Shown here: piece after piece, positions 36,129-44,779 of the stretch
Layout: every line of letters starts with the position of its first letter
Numbering within the stretch: position 1 is the stretch's first letter
Origin: Sporosarcina sp. FSL W7-1349
GTDB taxonomy: Bacteria > Bacillota > Bacilli > Bacillales_A > Planococcaceae
Direction: 5' to 3'
Assembly (NCBI RefSeq): GCF_038003045.1
Contig: NZ_JBBOOK010000002.1
Coordinates: 806,001-870,000, forward strand
DNA length: 64,000 nt
Position numbers and translations under genes: made by a program
Notes under the pieces: generated by a model
Told to the model about the DNA's origin: nothing
What the model saw: the letters and a program-made list of their open reading frames with translations, nothing else
The model's database searches: none

Positions 36129-36998
36129 TTACATAAACTCATTGATAAGTTCTTGAAAAAGCTCTGGATCCAAGTTCAAATCCGATTTGGATAAAGGAGC
36201 ATCTGCATACCCTTTCACCATACATTGGTAAGAAGGTCTTTCTTCCTGATAGATAATCCCTGTTACCAAGCTGTTATTCTCCATGAGAACATTCATAGCC
36301 ATTGTGCGATTTGTAGGGTCATATCCATCAATATCGCTCAATTTCACCAAGTTCTCCTTGAACCAGTCATATGTGTTCACTTTGTTGTAAGTTACACAAG
36401 GACTGTATACATTGATAATAGAAAAGCCTTTGTGCTGGATACCTGCTTCAATGATGGAGGTCAGCTCTTTAATATCCGTGGAGAAACTTTGAGCCACAAA
36501 TGTTGCACCGCTGATCAATGCCGTCTCCATTGGTGAAATGGCCTTTTCAATGGATCCTTCCGGTGTCGTAGTTGTAATGAACCCACTATCCGAACGCGGG
36601 GACGTCTGCCCTTTCGTCAATCCATACACTTGATTGTCCATTACGATATACGTAATATCCATATTGCGTCGCATCGCGTGGATCGTATGACCGATCCCAA
36701 TCGCAAACCCATCGCCGTCTCCACCAGCAGCAACGACTGTGAGGTCGCGATTCGCCATTTTTACTCCTTGCGCAATGGGAAGCGCGCGTCCATGAATTCC
36801 ATGAAACCCATACGATCGGATATAGCCAGATATGCGGCCGGAGCATCCAATCCCTGATACGAGGGTAAGTTCCTCAGGAGTAATTCCAACATTTGCGGAA
36901 GCCCGCTGAATAGCCGCCTGCACGGAAAAGTCCCCGCAGCCCGGACACCAATTCGGTTTTACAGAGTTTCTGAAATCCTTAAATGTTGATGTACTCAA
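36129..36998 (-). CDS. 2-oxoacid:ferredoxin oxidoreductase, beta subunit (KorB-like)
   Basis: A 289-residue ThDP-binding subunit. Seen: NWCPGCGDFSVQ at residues 16-27 (cluster/ThDP cysteines), SGIGCSGRISGYI near 50, HGIHGRALPIAQGVKMAN near 65, and GGDGDGFAIGIGHTIHAMRRN near 92 (ThDP motif), VYGLTKGQTSPRS near 122. I start at TTG 36996-36998, nine bases after AAGGAGG; this overlaps the end of the alpha gene by 20 bases. With the alpha subunit it oxidises a 2-oxoacid-CoA pair (2-oxoglutarate or pyruvate type; the specificity is not readable) and reduces ferredoxin. Confidence 0.92.
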   Translation of the reverse strand: MSTSTFKDFRNSVKPNWCPGCGDFSVQAAIQRASANVGITPEELTLVSGIGCSGRISGYIRSYGFHGIHGRALPIAQGVKMANRDLTVVAAGGDGDGFAIGIGHTIHAMRRNMDITYIVMDNQVYGLTKGQTSPRSDSGFITTTTPEGSIEKAISPMETALISGATFVAQSFSTDIKELTSIIEAGIQHKGFSIINVYSPCVTYNKVNTYDWFKENLVKLSDIDGYDPTNRTMAMNVLMENNSLVTGIIYQEERPSYQCMVKGYADAPLSKSDLNLDPELFQELINEFM

Positions 36999-38739
36999 GT
37001 TCCAGTACCTCCTTGCTTGCAGTATACACATCTTTTGGACAGAATGGATCTCCATCAAATTTCAATTTACTGCTAATTTTATTGATATGTCCCACATTCA
37101 TTTTAATTAAATTAGCCAGCTGTCCTGTCGCATTGTTCTCCAGCACGAGGACATTTTTGGCAGATTCGATATACGATTTGACTTGATCGGTTGGAAACGG
37201 GTGGATCAACCGGATATGCACATGATTGACTTTGATTCCTTCCCGACTCAGCTCCTTGATTGCTTCCTCAATGGCGCCACGCGTAGAATTGAATCCCATC
37301 AAAAGTAGATCCGGCTCTTCATGAGGCGCATATGCTGTAATCGGGGTCGGGAATTTTTCCACCAGCGAATTCAATTTGCGCATTCTCTTTTCCATTTGTT
37401 TTTGACGATTCGCTGCAGATTCGTTCGGCCTTCCTTCTTCGTCGTGCTCCAAGCCTGTTACATGATGAATTCCATACTTTGTTCCAGGAAGGGCGCGCGG
37501 TGAAATTCCATCTTCTGTGACTTCGTAGCGCTTGAAATATGCCGTCTTGTCTTCCGGTTCTCCCACTACCTCAGCTACTTTGCCTCTTCGGATTTCAACT
37601 TGGTCTAAATCGAATGGTGTAACAGTCTGCTTCGCCAACGAAAGCTGCAGATCAGACAAGAGAATGACCGGGCACTGATATTCATCCGCAATGTTGAACG
37701 CTTCCACCGTGTCATAAAAAGCCTCTTCCGCAGTGCTCGGCGCAATGACTACTTTCGGGATTTCGCCATGTGTCCCGTAAATCATCTGCATCAAATCAGA
37801 CTGCTCCTGCTTTGTTGGAAGCCCTGTGGAAGGACCTCCCCGTTGTGTATCAACAACGACAAGCGGTGTCTCTGTCATGCCAGCCAGCCCAATCGCTTCC
37901 ATCATCAAAGACAAACCCGGACCAGAAGAAGCTGTAAAAGAGCGGGTACCCGCATAGTTGGCACCGATCGCCATTGTCACCGCCGCAATTTCATCTTCCG
38001 TCTGAATAACAGTACCCCCGACTTTCGGCAACTTTTTGATTAGGTATTCCATTATGTCAGAAGCGGGAGTGATCGGATAAGCAGGCATAAGCCGTACACC
38101 TGCAGCCAATGCACCCATCGCGATCGCGTCGTTTCCGATCATGAACATTCTGCCTGTACCGTCAGCCTCCGCCAAGGACAAGCCCGCAGCGCCCCCAAGG
38201 TTTTCTTTCATAAATTGAAAACCTTCCTGCATTGCATTCCTGTTTTTCTGCACCATCTCTTCGCTTTTTCTTCCGAAGATCTCTCTGATGACACTTGTAA
38301 ATACGTCGACTTCCAGGTTCATGACTGCGCAAGTAGCACCAATTGCGACCATATTTTTCATTAATGATGTGCCTAAATTGGAAGCTATTTCAGTAAGCGG
38401 AACAGAGAACAACTGAGCATCTGTCGTTTCCGGTTTTTGAGGATTGAACTTCGCATCTGCAATAATGATGCCTTCTCCGGTCAATTCATGATGGTTCAAA
38501 TCAATTGTTTCTTGGTCGAAAGCGACAAGGATATCTACCGTTTCGGAAACCGCATCCACCTTCTCAGTGCTTACGCGGATTTTATTATTTGTATGGCCTC
38601 CTTTGATTCTTGAAGAAAAATGGCGGTATCCATATAAATAGTAGCCAAGCCGGTTCAAACCAATGGAGAAGATTTCACCTGTGCTTTCAATCCCTTCTCC
38701 TTGTTGCCCCCCGACTTTCCAAGTTAGTTGCTTCTTCAT
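36979..38739 (-). CDS. 2-oxoacid:ferredoxin oxidoreductase, alpha subunit with fused gamma domain (KorA-like)
   Basis: A 586-residue subunit. Seen: the gamma domain at the N-terminus with GGQQGEGIESTGEIFSIGLN near residue 9 and YRHFSSRIKGGHTNNKIR near 35 to about 190, then the alpha (pyrimidine-binding) domain with GNDAIAMGALAAGVRLMPAYPITPASDIMEYL near 205, TEDEIAAVTMAIGANYAG near 250, ASSGPGLSLMMEAIGLAG and TQRGGPSTGLPTKQEQSDL near 305. This two-subunit layout is the Kor/For type found in aerobic Bacillus. I start at ATG 38737-38739 after AGGAGTG. First gene of korA-korB-fer, preceded by the aromatic genes on the same strand. Confidence 0.92.
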   Translation of the reverse strand: MKKQLTWKVGGQQGEGIESTGEIFSIGLNRLGYYLYGYRHFSSRIKGGHTNNKIRVSTEKVDAVSETVDILVAFDQETIDLNHHELTGEGIIIADAKFNPQKPETTDAQLFSVPLTEIASNLGTSLMKNMVAIGATCAVMNLEVDVFTSVIREIFGRKSEEMVQKNRNAMQEGFQFMKENLGGAAGLSLAEADGTGRMFMIGNDAIAMGALAAGVRLMPAYPITPASDIMEYLIKKLPKVGGTVIQTEDEIAAVTMAIGANYAGTRSFTASSGPGLSLMMEAIGLAGMTETPLVVVDTQRGGPSTGLPTKQEQSDLMQMIYGTHGEIPKVVIAPSTAEEAFYDTVEAFNIADEYQCPVILLSDLQLSLAKQTVTPFDLDQVEIRRGKVAEVVGEPEDKTAYFKRYEVTEDGISPRALPGTKYGIHHVTGLEHDEEGRPNESAANRQKQMEKRMRKLNSLVEKFPTPITAYAPHEEPDLLLMGFNSTRGAIEEAIKELSREGIKVNHVHIRLIHPFPTDQVKSYIESAKNVLVLENNATGQLANLIKMNVGHINKISSKLKFDGDPFCPKDVYTASKEVLELEYINI

Positions 38740-38815
38740 CGTAATTTTCACTCCTATACTCCCATCTGCCGACATTGAGGAATTTGATTAGTCAAACATT
38801 TATTGTTGCTCTTGA

Positions 38816-39766
38816 TCAAAAACGCTCTAACAGTTCAATGATTATTTTAAAAGTCGACGTTGTATCCATGTAGGCATACCGCCCTTTGCCGTTGTAAAAA
38901 TTCCCTGTTTGAATAGCGGGATAGCCCTTTTCTTCAAGCAGTTTCATTTTCTCTTCCATATTCTCCACGACAAATGAAATATGATGGACCCCTTCGCCAT
39001 GCTGATCGAGGTAATCTTTCCAAGTGCTTGGAGAGTCGCCCGGTTCGATCAATTCAATTTGAATCATAGGGGTGTTGATGAACATATATTTGGACTTCGC
39101 TTCTGTCGGTTTGCCTTTATACATTACGTTGGTCAATTCGCCTGGACCCGAATGAATTACCTCCGGCTTCTCCACCCCAAGCAATTTGCAATAAGCATCG
39201 GCGGCCTCATCGAGATTTCTCACGACAAAAGCCAACTGTTCGACTTTGTTAGTTCCGAGAAGAGGCTGGACGTTGGAATCTTGAGGTCTTTCCCATTCCG
39301 TCTCACGCGGGTCCGCGCTTTCCAGCAGCTCTACTAATGTCTTGCAATCTTCCAACGTATCCACATAGGCGTAACGGCCATCGCTGAAAGTAAATTCACC
39401 CGTCTGCAGAACAGGGTAGCCGTTCTGCTGCATGACCGGTGCATATTCAGCGATGGAATTAACGTCAAAAGCGATATGATGTAGGCCTTCTCCGACGATA
39501 TCCAAGAATTCTCGCATCGTACCAGGATTCTCATCCGGTTCGATCAGTTCGAATTGGATGGTCGGTGTGTTCAGAAAAGCCAATTTCGATCTTGACTCTG
39601 TTGGTTCCCCTTTAAAGACCACTTTGGAAATGGAACTATCTCCAGTCAAAAAAGGTTCATTTTTTTTGATTCCCAATAGTTCTGTAAAGGCTCCGTTTGC
39701 CGCGTCAATATCTTTCACGACAAAGGCTAATTGATTGATTTTATCGTTTCCAAGCAATGGTTTCAT
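38816..39766 (-). CDS. Tandem VOC-domain protein (two glyoxalase-like modules)
   Basis: A 316-residue protein made of two similar halves: residues 1-150 and 165-316. Paired landmarks: PLLGNDKINQLAFVVKDIDAA/PLLGTNKVEQLAFVVRNLDEA, VVFKGEPTESRSKLAFLNTP/VMYKGKPTEAKSKYMFINTP, FDIVGEGLHHIAFDV/LDQHGEGVHHISFVV, and RYAYVDT/RYAYMDT. Each half resembles methylmalonyl-CoA-epimerase-like VOC modules, with metal ligands at His and Glu positions. It is a recent-looking internal duplication. It lies 24 bases after the SDR and 76 before korA. It is probably a ring-product isomerase or epimerase or a non-ring-cleaving lyase; function not assigned. Confidence 0.82.
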   Translation of the reverse strand: MKPLLGNDKINQLAFVVKDIDAANGAFTELLGIKKNEPFLTGDSSISKVVFKGEPTESRSKLAFLNTPTIQFELIEPDENPGTMREFLDIVGEGLHHIAFDVNSIAEYAPVMQQNGYPVLQTGEFTFSDGRYAYVDTLEDCKTLVELLESADPRETEWERPQDSNVQPLLGTNKVEQLAFVVRNLDEAADAYCKLLGVEKPEVIHSGPGELTNVMYKGKPTEAKSKYMFINTPMIQIELIEPGDSPSTWKDYLDQHGEGVHHISFVVENMEEKMKLLEEKGYPAIQTGNFYNGKGRYAYMDTTSTFKIIIELLERF

Positions 39767-39790
39767 ATCAACACACCTTACATTTCAAAA

Positions 39791-40582
39791 TCAGCCCAAC
39801 CCGCGAACCGATAAACCGCCATCGCTTGAAATAATTTCTCCCGTAATCGCTCTGGCTTCGTCTGAAGCCAGAAGAACATAGGCCCCGACGTGGTCCTCGG
39901 ATGACATGGCAATTTGTAGCGGATTGCGTTTTTTTATATTTTTTGCTTTTGTTTCATTGTCAATAATCTTCACAAACGGCTGCAGCGGTGGAATAACAGT
40001 TAATGCTGTCAATGTGCCGCCCGGAGCAACTGCATTCACCCGCACATCTGGCGCCAATTCAAAGGCAAGCTGACGTAATAGGCCAATTTGGGCGTGTTTG
40101 CTTGCCGTATACCAGACGCCCCCACCATCGGGATAAAAACTTGCCCCCGACACGGTGAAAATAATGTTCCCCTTTGTTTTCAACAATTCATCAACCGCTG
40201 CTTTTGCCCCTAAAAAAGAACCTTTAACATTGATGTCGAACAAATAATGATACGCTTCTTCTACTGCCTTTGGATCAGCGTCCATGAATTTTGCAAAGCC
40301 ATCGAATACACCCGCATTTGCGATAAATACATCCAGCTTTCCAAATTTCTTAACCGTCGCCTCTACTATTTTCCGATTATCCTCGTAGTTGCTAACATCT
40401 CCTTGAATCGTCAGCAGATTGTTGCCGAATTCTTCTGCCATCTTATCCAGTCTGTCTTTGGAACGGCCCATCACGCTAACACGTGCTCCTTCTTGGATGA
40501 ACCTTCTCGTGACAGCTTCTCCGATTCCTGATGTGCCGCCTGTAACGATTACAACTTTTTCCCGCAAACCTGTTCCCATCAT
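39791..40582 (-). CDS. cis-Dihydrodiol dehydrogenase-like SDR (BphB/HcaB-like)
   Basis: A 263-residue SDR. Seen: VIVTGGTSGIGEAVTRRFIQEGARV for NAD binding, LTIQGDVSNYEDN, DVFIANAGVFD near residue 85, Ser in TVSGASFYPDGGGVWYTASKHA (Ser, Tyr, Lys) near 145-160, ELAPDVRVNAVAPGGT near 175, and GEIISSDGGLSVRGLG at the end. The insert SFYPDGGGxxYTASKHA and the ELAPxVRVNxVxPGG segment are close to BphB-type dehydrogenases, which re-aromatise the cis-dihydrodiol made by the dioxygenase to a catechol. It follows the dioxygenase beta subunit by 70 bases with a small hairpin in the gap. Start ATG 40582 (or the next ATG) after AGAGGT. Confidence 0.87.
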   Translation of the reverse strand: MMGTGLREKVVIVTGGTSGIGEAVTRRFIQEGARVSVMGRSKDRLDKMAEEFGNNLLTIQGDVSNYEDNRKIVEATVKKFGKLDVFIANAGVFDGFAKFMDADPKAVEEAYHYLFDINVKGSFLGAKAAVDELLKTKGNIIFTVSGASFYPDGGGVWYTASKHAQIGLLRQLAFELAPDVRVNAVAPGGTLTALTVIPPLQPFVKIIDNETKAKNIKKRNPLQIAMSSEDHVGAYVLLASDEARAITGEIISSDGGLSVRGLG

Positions 40583-40651
40583 GGATACCTCTTTTCAACC
40601 TTGGAGTCTCGGCATTCTGGCAGGACTCCATATATTATTATCAGTCGCAAG

Positions 40652-41161
40652 TTAGACAAAAATGGCAAGATTCCGTGTATTGATTGTGGATTGATCGACG
40701 ATGAAATCCCGTTTTGCCAATTTCCATTCTCCATCCTCATACAAAAACTCATCGATTCGTTCACCGGAAATCAAGTCATGGTGAATGTCAGTGCTTCTGC
40801 TGCGATAAATGAGCAAATAACTATTCACCTTGGCGCTTTTCTCTTTCTCATACTCAGTAACTCGCACGTTGCTGACGAAACGGCGGGTTCTAGATGGAGG
40901 GATTTCTGCCCATGCGTAGTCCGTCTTCAAACGATCCACTCGCAACTTCAAAAGTTCAATATCATCATGGAAAGCGAACATGCTTTCCGAGTAGTCCGGC
41001 CTTTCAGTTCCTTCCTTATTCACTCTGACAGGCATGCGGTACCGAAGGCTTGAATGCATCAAATGGAACCAATCGTCAAACTCAATATTGTCTAACAATG
41101 AAGCTTCATGATACAGCCATTGTTCAAACTCAGCGTTGATCAGCATTCTTTCAATATTCAT
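40652..41161 (-). CDS. Aromatic-ring-hydroxylating dioxygenase, beta subunit
   Basis: A 169-residue cone-fold subunit. Seen: EFEQWLYHEASLLDNIEFDDWFHLMHSSLRYRMPVRV at the start, AWAEIPPSRTRRFVSNVRV near residue 82 and SYLLIYRSRSTDIHHDLISGERIDEFLYEDGEWKLAKRDFIVDQST near 113-155. This matches BphA2/HcaF/NdoC beta subunits, which brace the alpha trimers (alpha3-beta3). It directly follows the alpha gene (24-base gap) with an AAGGGGGATTG site. It carries no catalytic residues itself. Confidence 0.92.
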   Translation of the reverse strand: MNIERMLINAEFEQWLYHEASLLDNIEFDDWFHLMHSSLRYRMPVRVNKEGTERPDYSESMFAFHDDIELLKLRVDRLKTDYAWAEIPPSRTRRFVSNVRVTEYEKEKSAKVNSYLLIYRSRSTDIHHDLISGERIDEFLYEDGEWKLAKRDFIVDQSTINTRNLAIFV

Positions 41162-41185
41162 TTCAATCCCCCTTGAAAAATTTCA

Positions 41186-42496
41186 TCACTTCGTCATGAG
41201 TTCAAGCCAGTATTTATAGAAGTTCCGTTGGCTCGCTTCGGAAAATTTATCATCATACACGACGCCTGGACCTACGAAATCTACAGGCTTTCGTTGTAGA
41301 CCCATCGTATAGTTATACGTCAAATTCTTTTCAAACGGCATCGTGCCCAATGCCGTTAACGTGATATCCGTGAAGACTTCCGTATCATCCTGTTCGAAGA
41401 TACCGGATGGGCTGAATGTGAGAACAAATGCGTCTCTTGAACGGTCTTTCCATTCTTGCGGAGCATCCTTTTCAACAAGCATCCAAGCCGTTACTTCCAT
41501 TTTATCTACACCAATTGGTCTCCACATTCTGACAGAGGTATTCGAGATGTGTTGTCCCTTTATCTCTGTATGAGAAATAAGGAAAGAAAGGTTCGGGAAT
41601 ACGTTTCCAATCATATTCTTCATATTGCTTAAAACATCGAATTGATCATCCGTAAGATTCGATTTGAACTCTTCCTTCAATTCCTCGGGGAAGGCGAATA
41701 CAGGGTTCGGCATTCCCAAGTTCAGACCGTGGCCATTCTCTGTGTGGACTTGATATCCTTTTTTGGAATAGGTCGCGCTAGGGACCATACCCAGCTTCGC
41801 AATCGATCCATGAGTGACCATTGTATGGTAAGAATCTCCGACAAAATTGTCCGACCCGACTTTCCAGTTGGAGTTTACGATAAAACGTTGAGGTTCGCCA
41901 ACAACTTCCATTTCTGCACGGCCAACGAGAAGATCCAAATACCATGTAAAATCTCCCAAGAATTCTTTCAACGGCTCTGCTTCATCATTCCATGTAGCAA
42001 ATAATAGTCCTTTATATGATTCGATCCGCACTTCGTTCAAGCCCATTTTCGAACGGTCGAAGTCTTCACCGTAAATGTCTTTTTGGAGCGGAACCCCGAT
42101 ACATTCGCCCGTGTTTTTGAAGTTGAAGCCATGATACGGGCATTGGAATGCCTTTTTATTTCCTTTGTCAGCACGGCAAAGCTTCATGCCTCGGTGTGTA
42201 CACATATTGTAAAAAGCGTTGATTTTATTGCCTTTGGTACGTGTGATAATAATGGAATATCCTGAGAGCTCCCGCGTCATGAAGTCATTCTCTTTCGGGA
42301 TCTCCGATTCGTGTCCGACGAACACCCACGTTTTCAGAAATACTTTTTCATGTTCCAGTTGATAGACGGATTCATCGCCCAAAATATACGCCGGGACGAC
42401 ACCCTTTTCAGGATGGACCGTCTCTTTTATATGATCCGTCAATTCCACTTTTGTCATCTCGCTTGATAACTGCTGCTTCTTTTCGGTTTTGATCAT
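41186..42496 (-). CDS. Rieske ring-hydroxylating dioxygenase, alpha subunit
   Basis: A 436-residue catalytic subunit. Rieske [2Fe-2S] ligands: C99 and H101 in MCTHRGMKLC, C119 and H122 in QCPYHGF. Non-haem iron site: bridging Asp221 in NFVGDSYHTMVTH with His224 and His229, matching naphthalene dioxygenase (NFVGDAYHxxWTH), and Asp370 or 371 in FEQDDTEVF as the third ligand. It inserts O2 as a cis-dihydrodiol into an aromatic ring, receiving electrons from a ferredoxin. Length and layout fit the BphA1/HcaE class. The substrate is not readable. No dedicated flavin reductase is encoded in the cluster. Confidence 0.94.
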   Translation of the reverse strand: MIKTEKKQQLSSEMTKVELTDHIKETVHPEKGVVPAYILGDESVYQLEHEKVFLKTWVFVGHESEIPKENDFMTRELSGYSIIITRTKGNKINAFYNMCTHRGMKLCRADKGNKKAFQCPYHGFNFKNTGECIGVPLQKDIYGEDFDRSKMGLNEVRIESYKGLLFATWNDEAEPLKEFLGDFTWYLDLLVGRAEMEVVGEPQRFIVNSNWKVGSDNFVGDSYHTMVTHGSIAKLGMVPSATYSKKGYQVHTENGHGLNLGMPNPVFAFPEELKEEFKSNLTDDQFDVLSNMKNMIGNVFPNLSFLISHTEIKGQHISNTSVRMWRPIGVDKMEVTAWMLVEKDAPQEWKDRSRDAFVLTFSPSGIFEQDDTEVFTDITLTALGTMPFEKNLTYNYTMGLQRKPVDFVGPGVVYDDKFSEASQRNFYKYWLELMTK

Positions 42497-42518
42497 TTTC
42501 TATTCCTCCCCGCTTTTA

Positions 42519-43304
42519 TTAGCCAATCTGTAGGGATTGACCTTTATTTTGAAGTGTCGAGAGAACGCTTAACGCTGCAAGAAAACTTGTTTTCGGATTG
42601 GTCGGCATTGGATTATTCTCAATATTAAGCTTGAAGTTGCCAAATGATCCTTCCGCCTCTACCAAATGCCTGTTTTGGACGACAGCCGGATCCGCGATGA
42701 TTTTTACTTTTGTTTTTTCCGGTCCTAGTCCTGCAAGCGAGAGTACAATCGCGACATTTATGTTTCTCGGAAACTGTTTGATTGCATCACTGGCAGAACC
42801 TTCAAATAAGACTTTTTCTCCTTCTACTATTTCTCCCGTCGGCAGAGCTGTCGGGGGCTTTCTTGTAGTCAAAGAGACAGAATCCAAACCACCAGCCGCT
42901 TTGGCAGATTTTAAAATATCAAGCCCCCCCACTGCGCCGGATGGTAGGTACACGGCAACACTCTTTTTATCGCAGACTTCTTGAACTTTCTCCAAAAACA
43001 AATTATCAGCCATTGCGCCGATGCTACTAACAACTAGATCCGAACCGCTCTCCAAGACTTTTACGCCATACTCTTGTACAGCCTTGATGGTAGCCGCTTC
43101 AACGACTGTATCAATACCAGATTTTAGAAAATCCTCAATCTCTCCATAAGCAGCTGCATTGTATTTTTCTGCAACTCGACTTGCCACCTCACTGCGGCGA
43201 GAAAATACGGATGTGATTTTCACACCTGGAAGATGATTGCCAATATTGATTGATTGCAAGAGAAATTCCCCAATATTGCCGCAACCGATTAAACCTAACC
43301 TCAT
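42519..43304 (-). CDS. Aspartate dehydrogenase-like (NadX family) NAD(P)-dependent protein
   Basis: A 261-residue protein. Seen: N-terminal Rossmann fold MRLGLIGCGNIGEFL, VVSSIGAMADNL near residue 90 and LPSGAVGGLDILKSA near 120, FPRNINVAIVLSLAGLGPEKTKVKIIADP near 180 and GSFGNFKLNIENNPMPTNPKTSFLAALSVLSTL near 222, all aspartate-dehydrogenase-domain landmarks. NadX makes iminoaspartate for NAD, but no nadA/C partners lie here. It sits between the aldehyde dehydrogenase and the Rieske alpha gene with 15- and 22-base gaps. It may act on a pathway intermediate or a related oxo/amino acid. Placement is odd for this family. Confidence 0.8.
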   Translation of the reverse strand: MRLGLIGCGNIGEFLLQSINIGNHLPGVKITSVFSRRSEVASRVAEKYNAAAYGEIEDFLKSGIDTVVEAATIKAVQEYGVKVLESGSDLVVSSIGAMADNLFLEKVQEVCDKKSVAVYLPSGAVGGLDILKSAKAAGGLDSVSLTTRKPPTALPTGEIVEGEKVLFEGSASDAIKQFPRNINVAIVLSLAGLGPEKTKVKIIADPAVVQNRHLVEAEGSFGNFKLNIENNPMPTNPKTSFLAALSVLSTLQNKGQSLQIG

Positions 43305-43319
43305 ACAATTTCATCCTTC

Positions 43320-44765
43320 CTAGTCAGCAAATCCATATGAATCTGCAAATAACTCCAAGCTGCCGTGTCTAGTCTCTCTCGACACTCCACTCTCTTTCAG
43401 TCCAGGGAAATCCAGTCTTAAGTCTTTGAAGACGGTATGATTGTTATGGAATACCGCCCCCGCTTCCAACCGGTCTGCCATCTCCACTGCCTTTTCCTCA
43501 TCAAGGGTCCAAATGGAAGCCCGCAGACCGAACTGGCTATCATTCGCCATTTCCACAGCTTCGTCGATCGTGGAGAACGACAATATAGGAATGACCGGGC
43601 CGAATTGTTCCGCTTGGACGATTTCGCTGTCCTGTTGCACTCCTGTTACAATGGATGGCAGCATATAATATCCTTGCTCCCATGTCTCCGGATCCAATTG
43701 GATTCCAGCCGTCACAACAGTCGCGTCTGTTTGGGATATTCTTTCAAGCAGTCCATTTACATAATTGAATTGGGATTCATTATTCAACGGTCCCATTGTC
43801 ACATCCGGCTGAATGCCGTCGCCTACGACAACTCTTTCAAATGCTTTCGTCAATTTTCCCACTAATTCATCATGACGAGATTCGTGGACATAAATCCGCT
43901 TAATGGCGGAGCATACTTGGCCGGCCGCCCGCAAAATGCCGCCTTTCAACCGTTCAATTGTCTCTTTGTCCAAGTTGGCGTCTTCGAGGACAATGGCCGG
44001 GTCGTTTCCTCCCAATTCCATGAATACTTTTTGAAGAGAACCGGAGGACTTCTTCATGATGTCCTTTCCAGTTTCAGTACCGCCTACGAAAGCGATCGTT
44101 CTTACACGGGAGTCGGTACAAAGTTGGTCTCCGATTTCCCTGCCAGACCCTGTCACGACATTGATGACCCCTTCTGGAAAATACGCCGCTACCACTTTGA
44201 GAAATTTCATGATAGTTAATGGGCAGTTTGTAGCCGGTTTCACTACGACTGGATTTCCGGCAAGAATGGCTGGAACGACCCTTTTAAAAGTCAAAATCAT
44301 CGGTGAGTTCCAAGGCGTAATAACCGCTGCCACTCCTCTTGGTCGTCTTCTGATTTGCACTTTCTGCCCATCGGTATACTCTTCGGGTTTCCACCACTCG
44401 AGCAACTCCTCGGCTGAGCCTCTCATGACATCCACACATCTAAGCAGATCTTTCTTCGCTTCGACTAACGCCTTCCCGTTTTCCCTGACGTACAGGGATA
44501 CACTCTCTTCCACAATTTGGGCAAGCTCATCCGCTGCTTTTTTCATACGGATTGAACGATCATTTATATCGGAACGAGACCATTTTTTAAACGCTTGTGT
44601 TGCGGACTCAATTGCCTCATTAACTAATTCGTTAGAACATAAGGCAACTTCCCCGACCACTTCATCCGTATGGGCTGGATTGATAACATTTGCTTTTTTA
44701 TCTACGCTCCGCCATTCGCCATTAATAAGACATTTTCCTGATGTTTCAGGGTAAGTAGCAATCAT
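43320..44765 (-). CDS. NAD(P)-dependent aldehyde dehydrogenase
   Basis: A 481-residue ALDH. Seen: TPWNSP with Asn153, VVKPATNCP with Lys176, coenzyme-loop FVGGTETGKDI near 226, general base Glu250 in FMELGGNDPAIVLED, nucleophile Cys285 in RAAGQVCSAIKRIYVH and EQFGPVIPILSF near residue 390. It oxidises an aldehyde to the acid in the cytosol. Gap of 14 bases after the ThDP enzyme gene, so it likely oxidises the aldehyde that a decarboxylase or lyase would release, as in benzoylformate/benzaldehyde-type pairs. The substrate is not proven. Confidence 0.92.
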   Translation of the reverse strand: MIATYPETSGKCLINGEWRSVDKKANVINPAHTDEVVGEVALCSNELVNEAIESATQAFKKWSRSDINDRSIRMKKAADELAQIVEESVSLYVRENGKALVEAKKDLLRCVDVMRGSAEELLEWWKPEEYTDGQKVQIRRRPRGVAAVITPWNSPMILTFKRVVPAILAGNPVVVKPATNCPLTIMKFLKVVAAYFPEGVINVVTGSGREIGDQLCTDSRVRTIAFVGGTETGKDIMKKSSGSLQKVFMELGGNDPAIVLEDANLDKETIERLKGGILRAAGQVCSAIKRIYVHESRHDELVGKLTKAFERVVVGDGIQPDVTMGPLNNESQFNYVNGLLERISQTDATVVTAGIQLDPETWEQGYYMLPSIVTGVQQDSEIVQAEQFGPVIPILSFSTIDEAVEMANDSQFGLRASIWTLDEEKAVEMADRLEAGAVFHNNHTVFKDLRLDFPGLKESGVSRETRHGSLELFADSYGFAD

Positions 44766-44779
44766 TTTTTTACCTCCTG

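Noticed and set aside
36979-38739. Indolepyruvate oxidoreductase (IorA/B) identity
   Set aside because: The gamma-alpha fused layout and separate beta subunit with WCPGCG and GDGDGFAIG fit KorAB; IorA would have a different domain order and extra ferredoxin domain.
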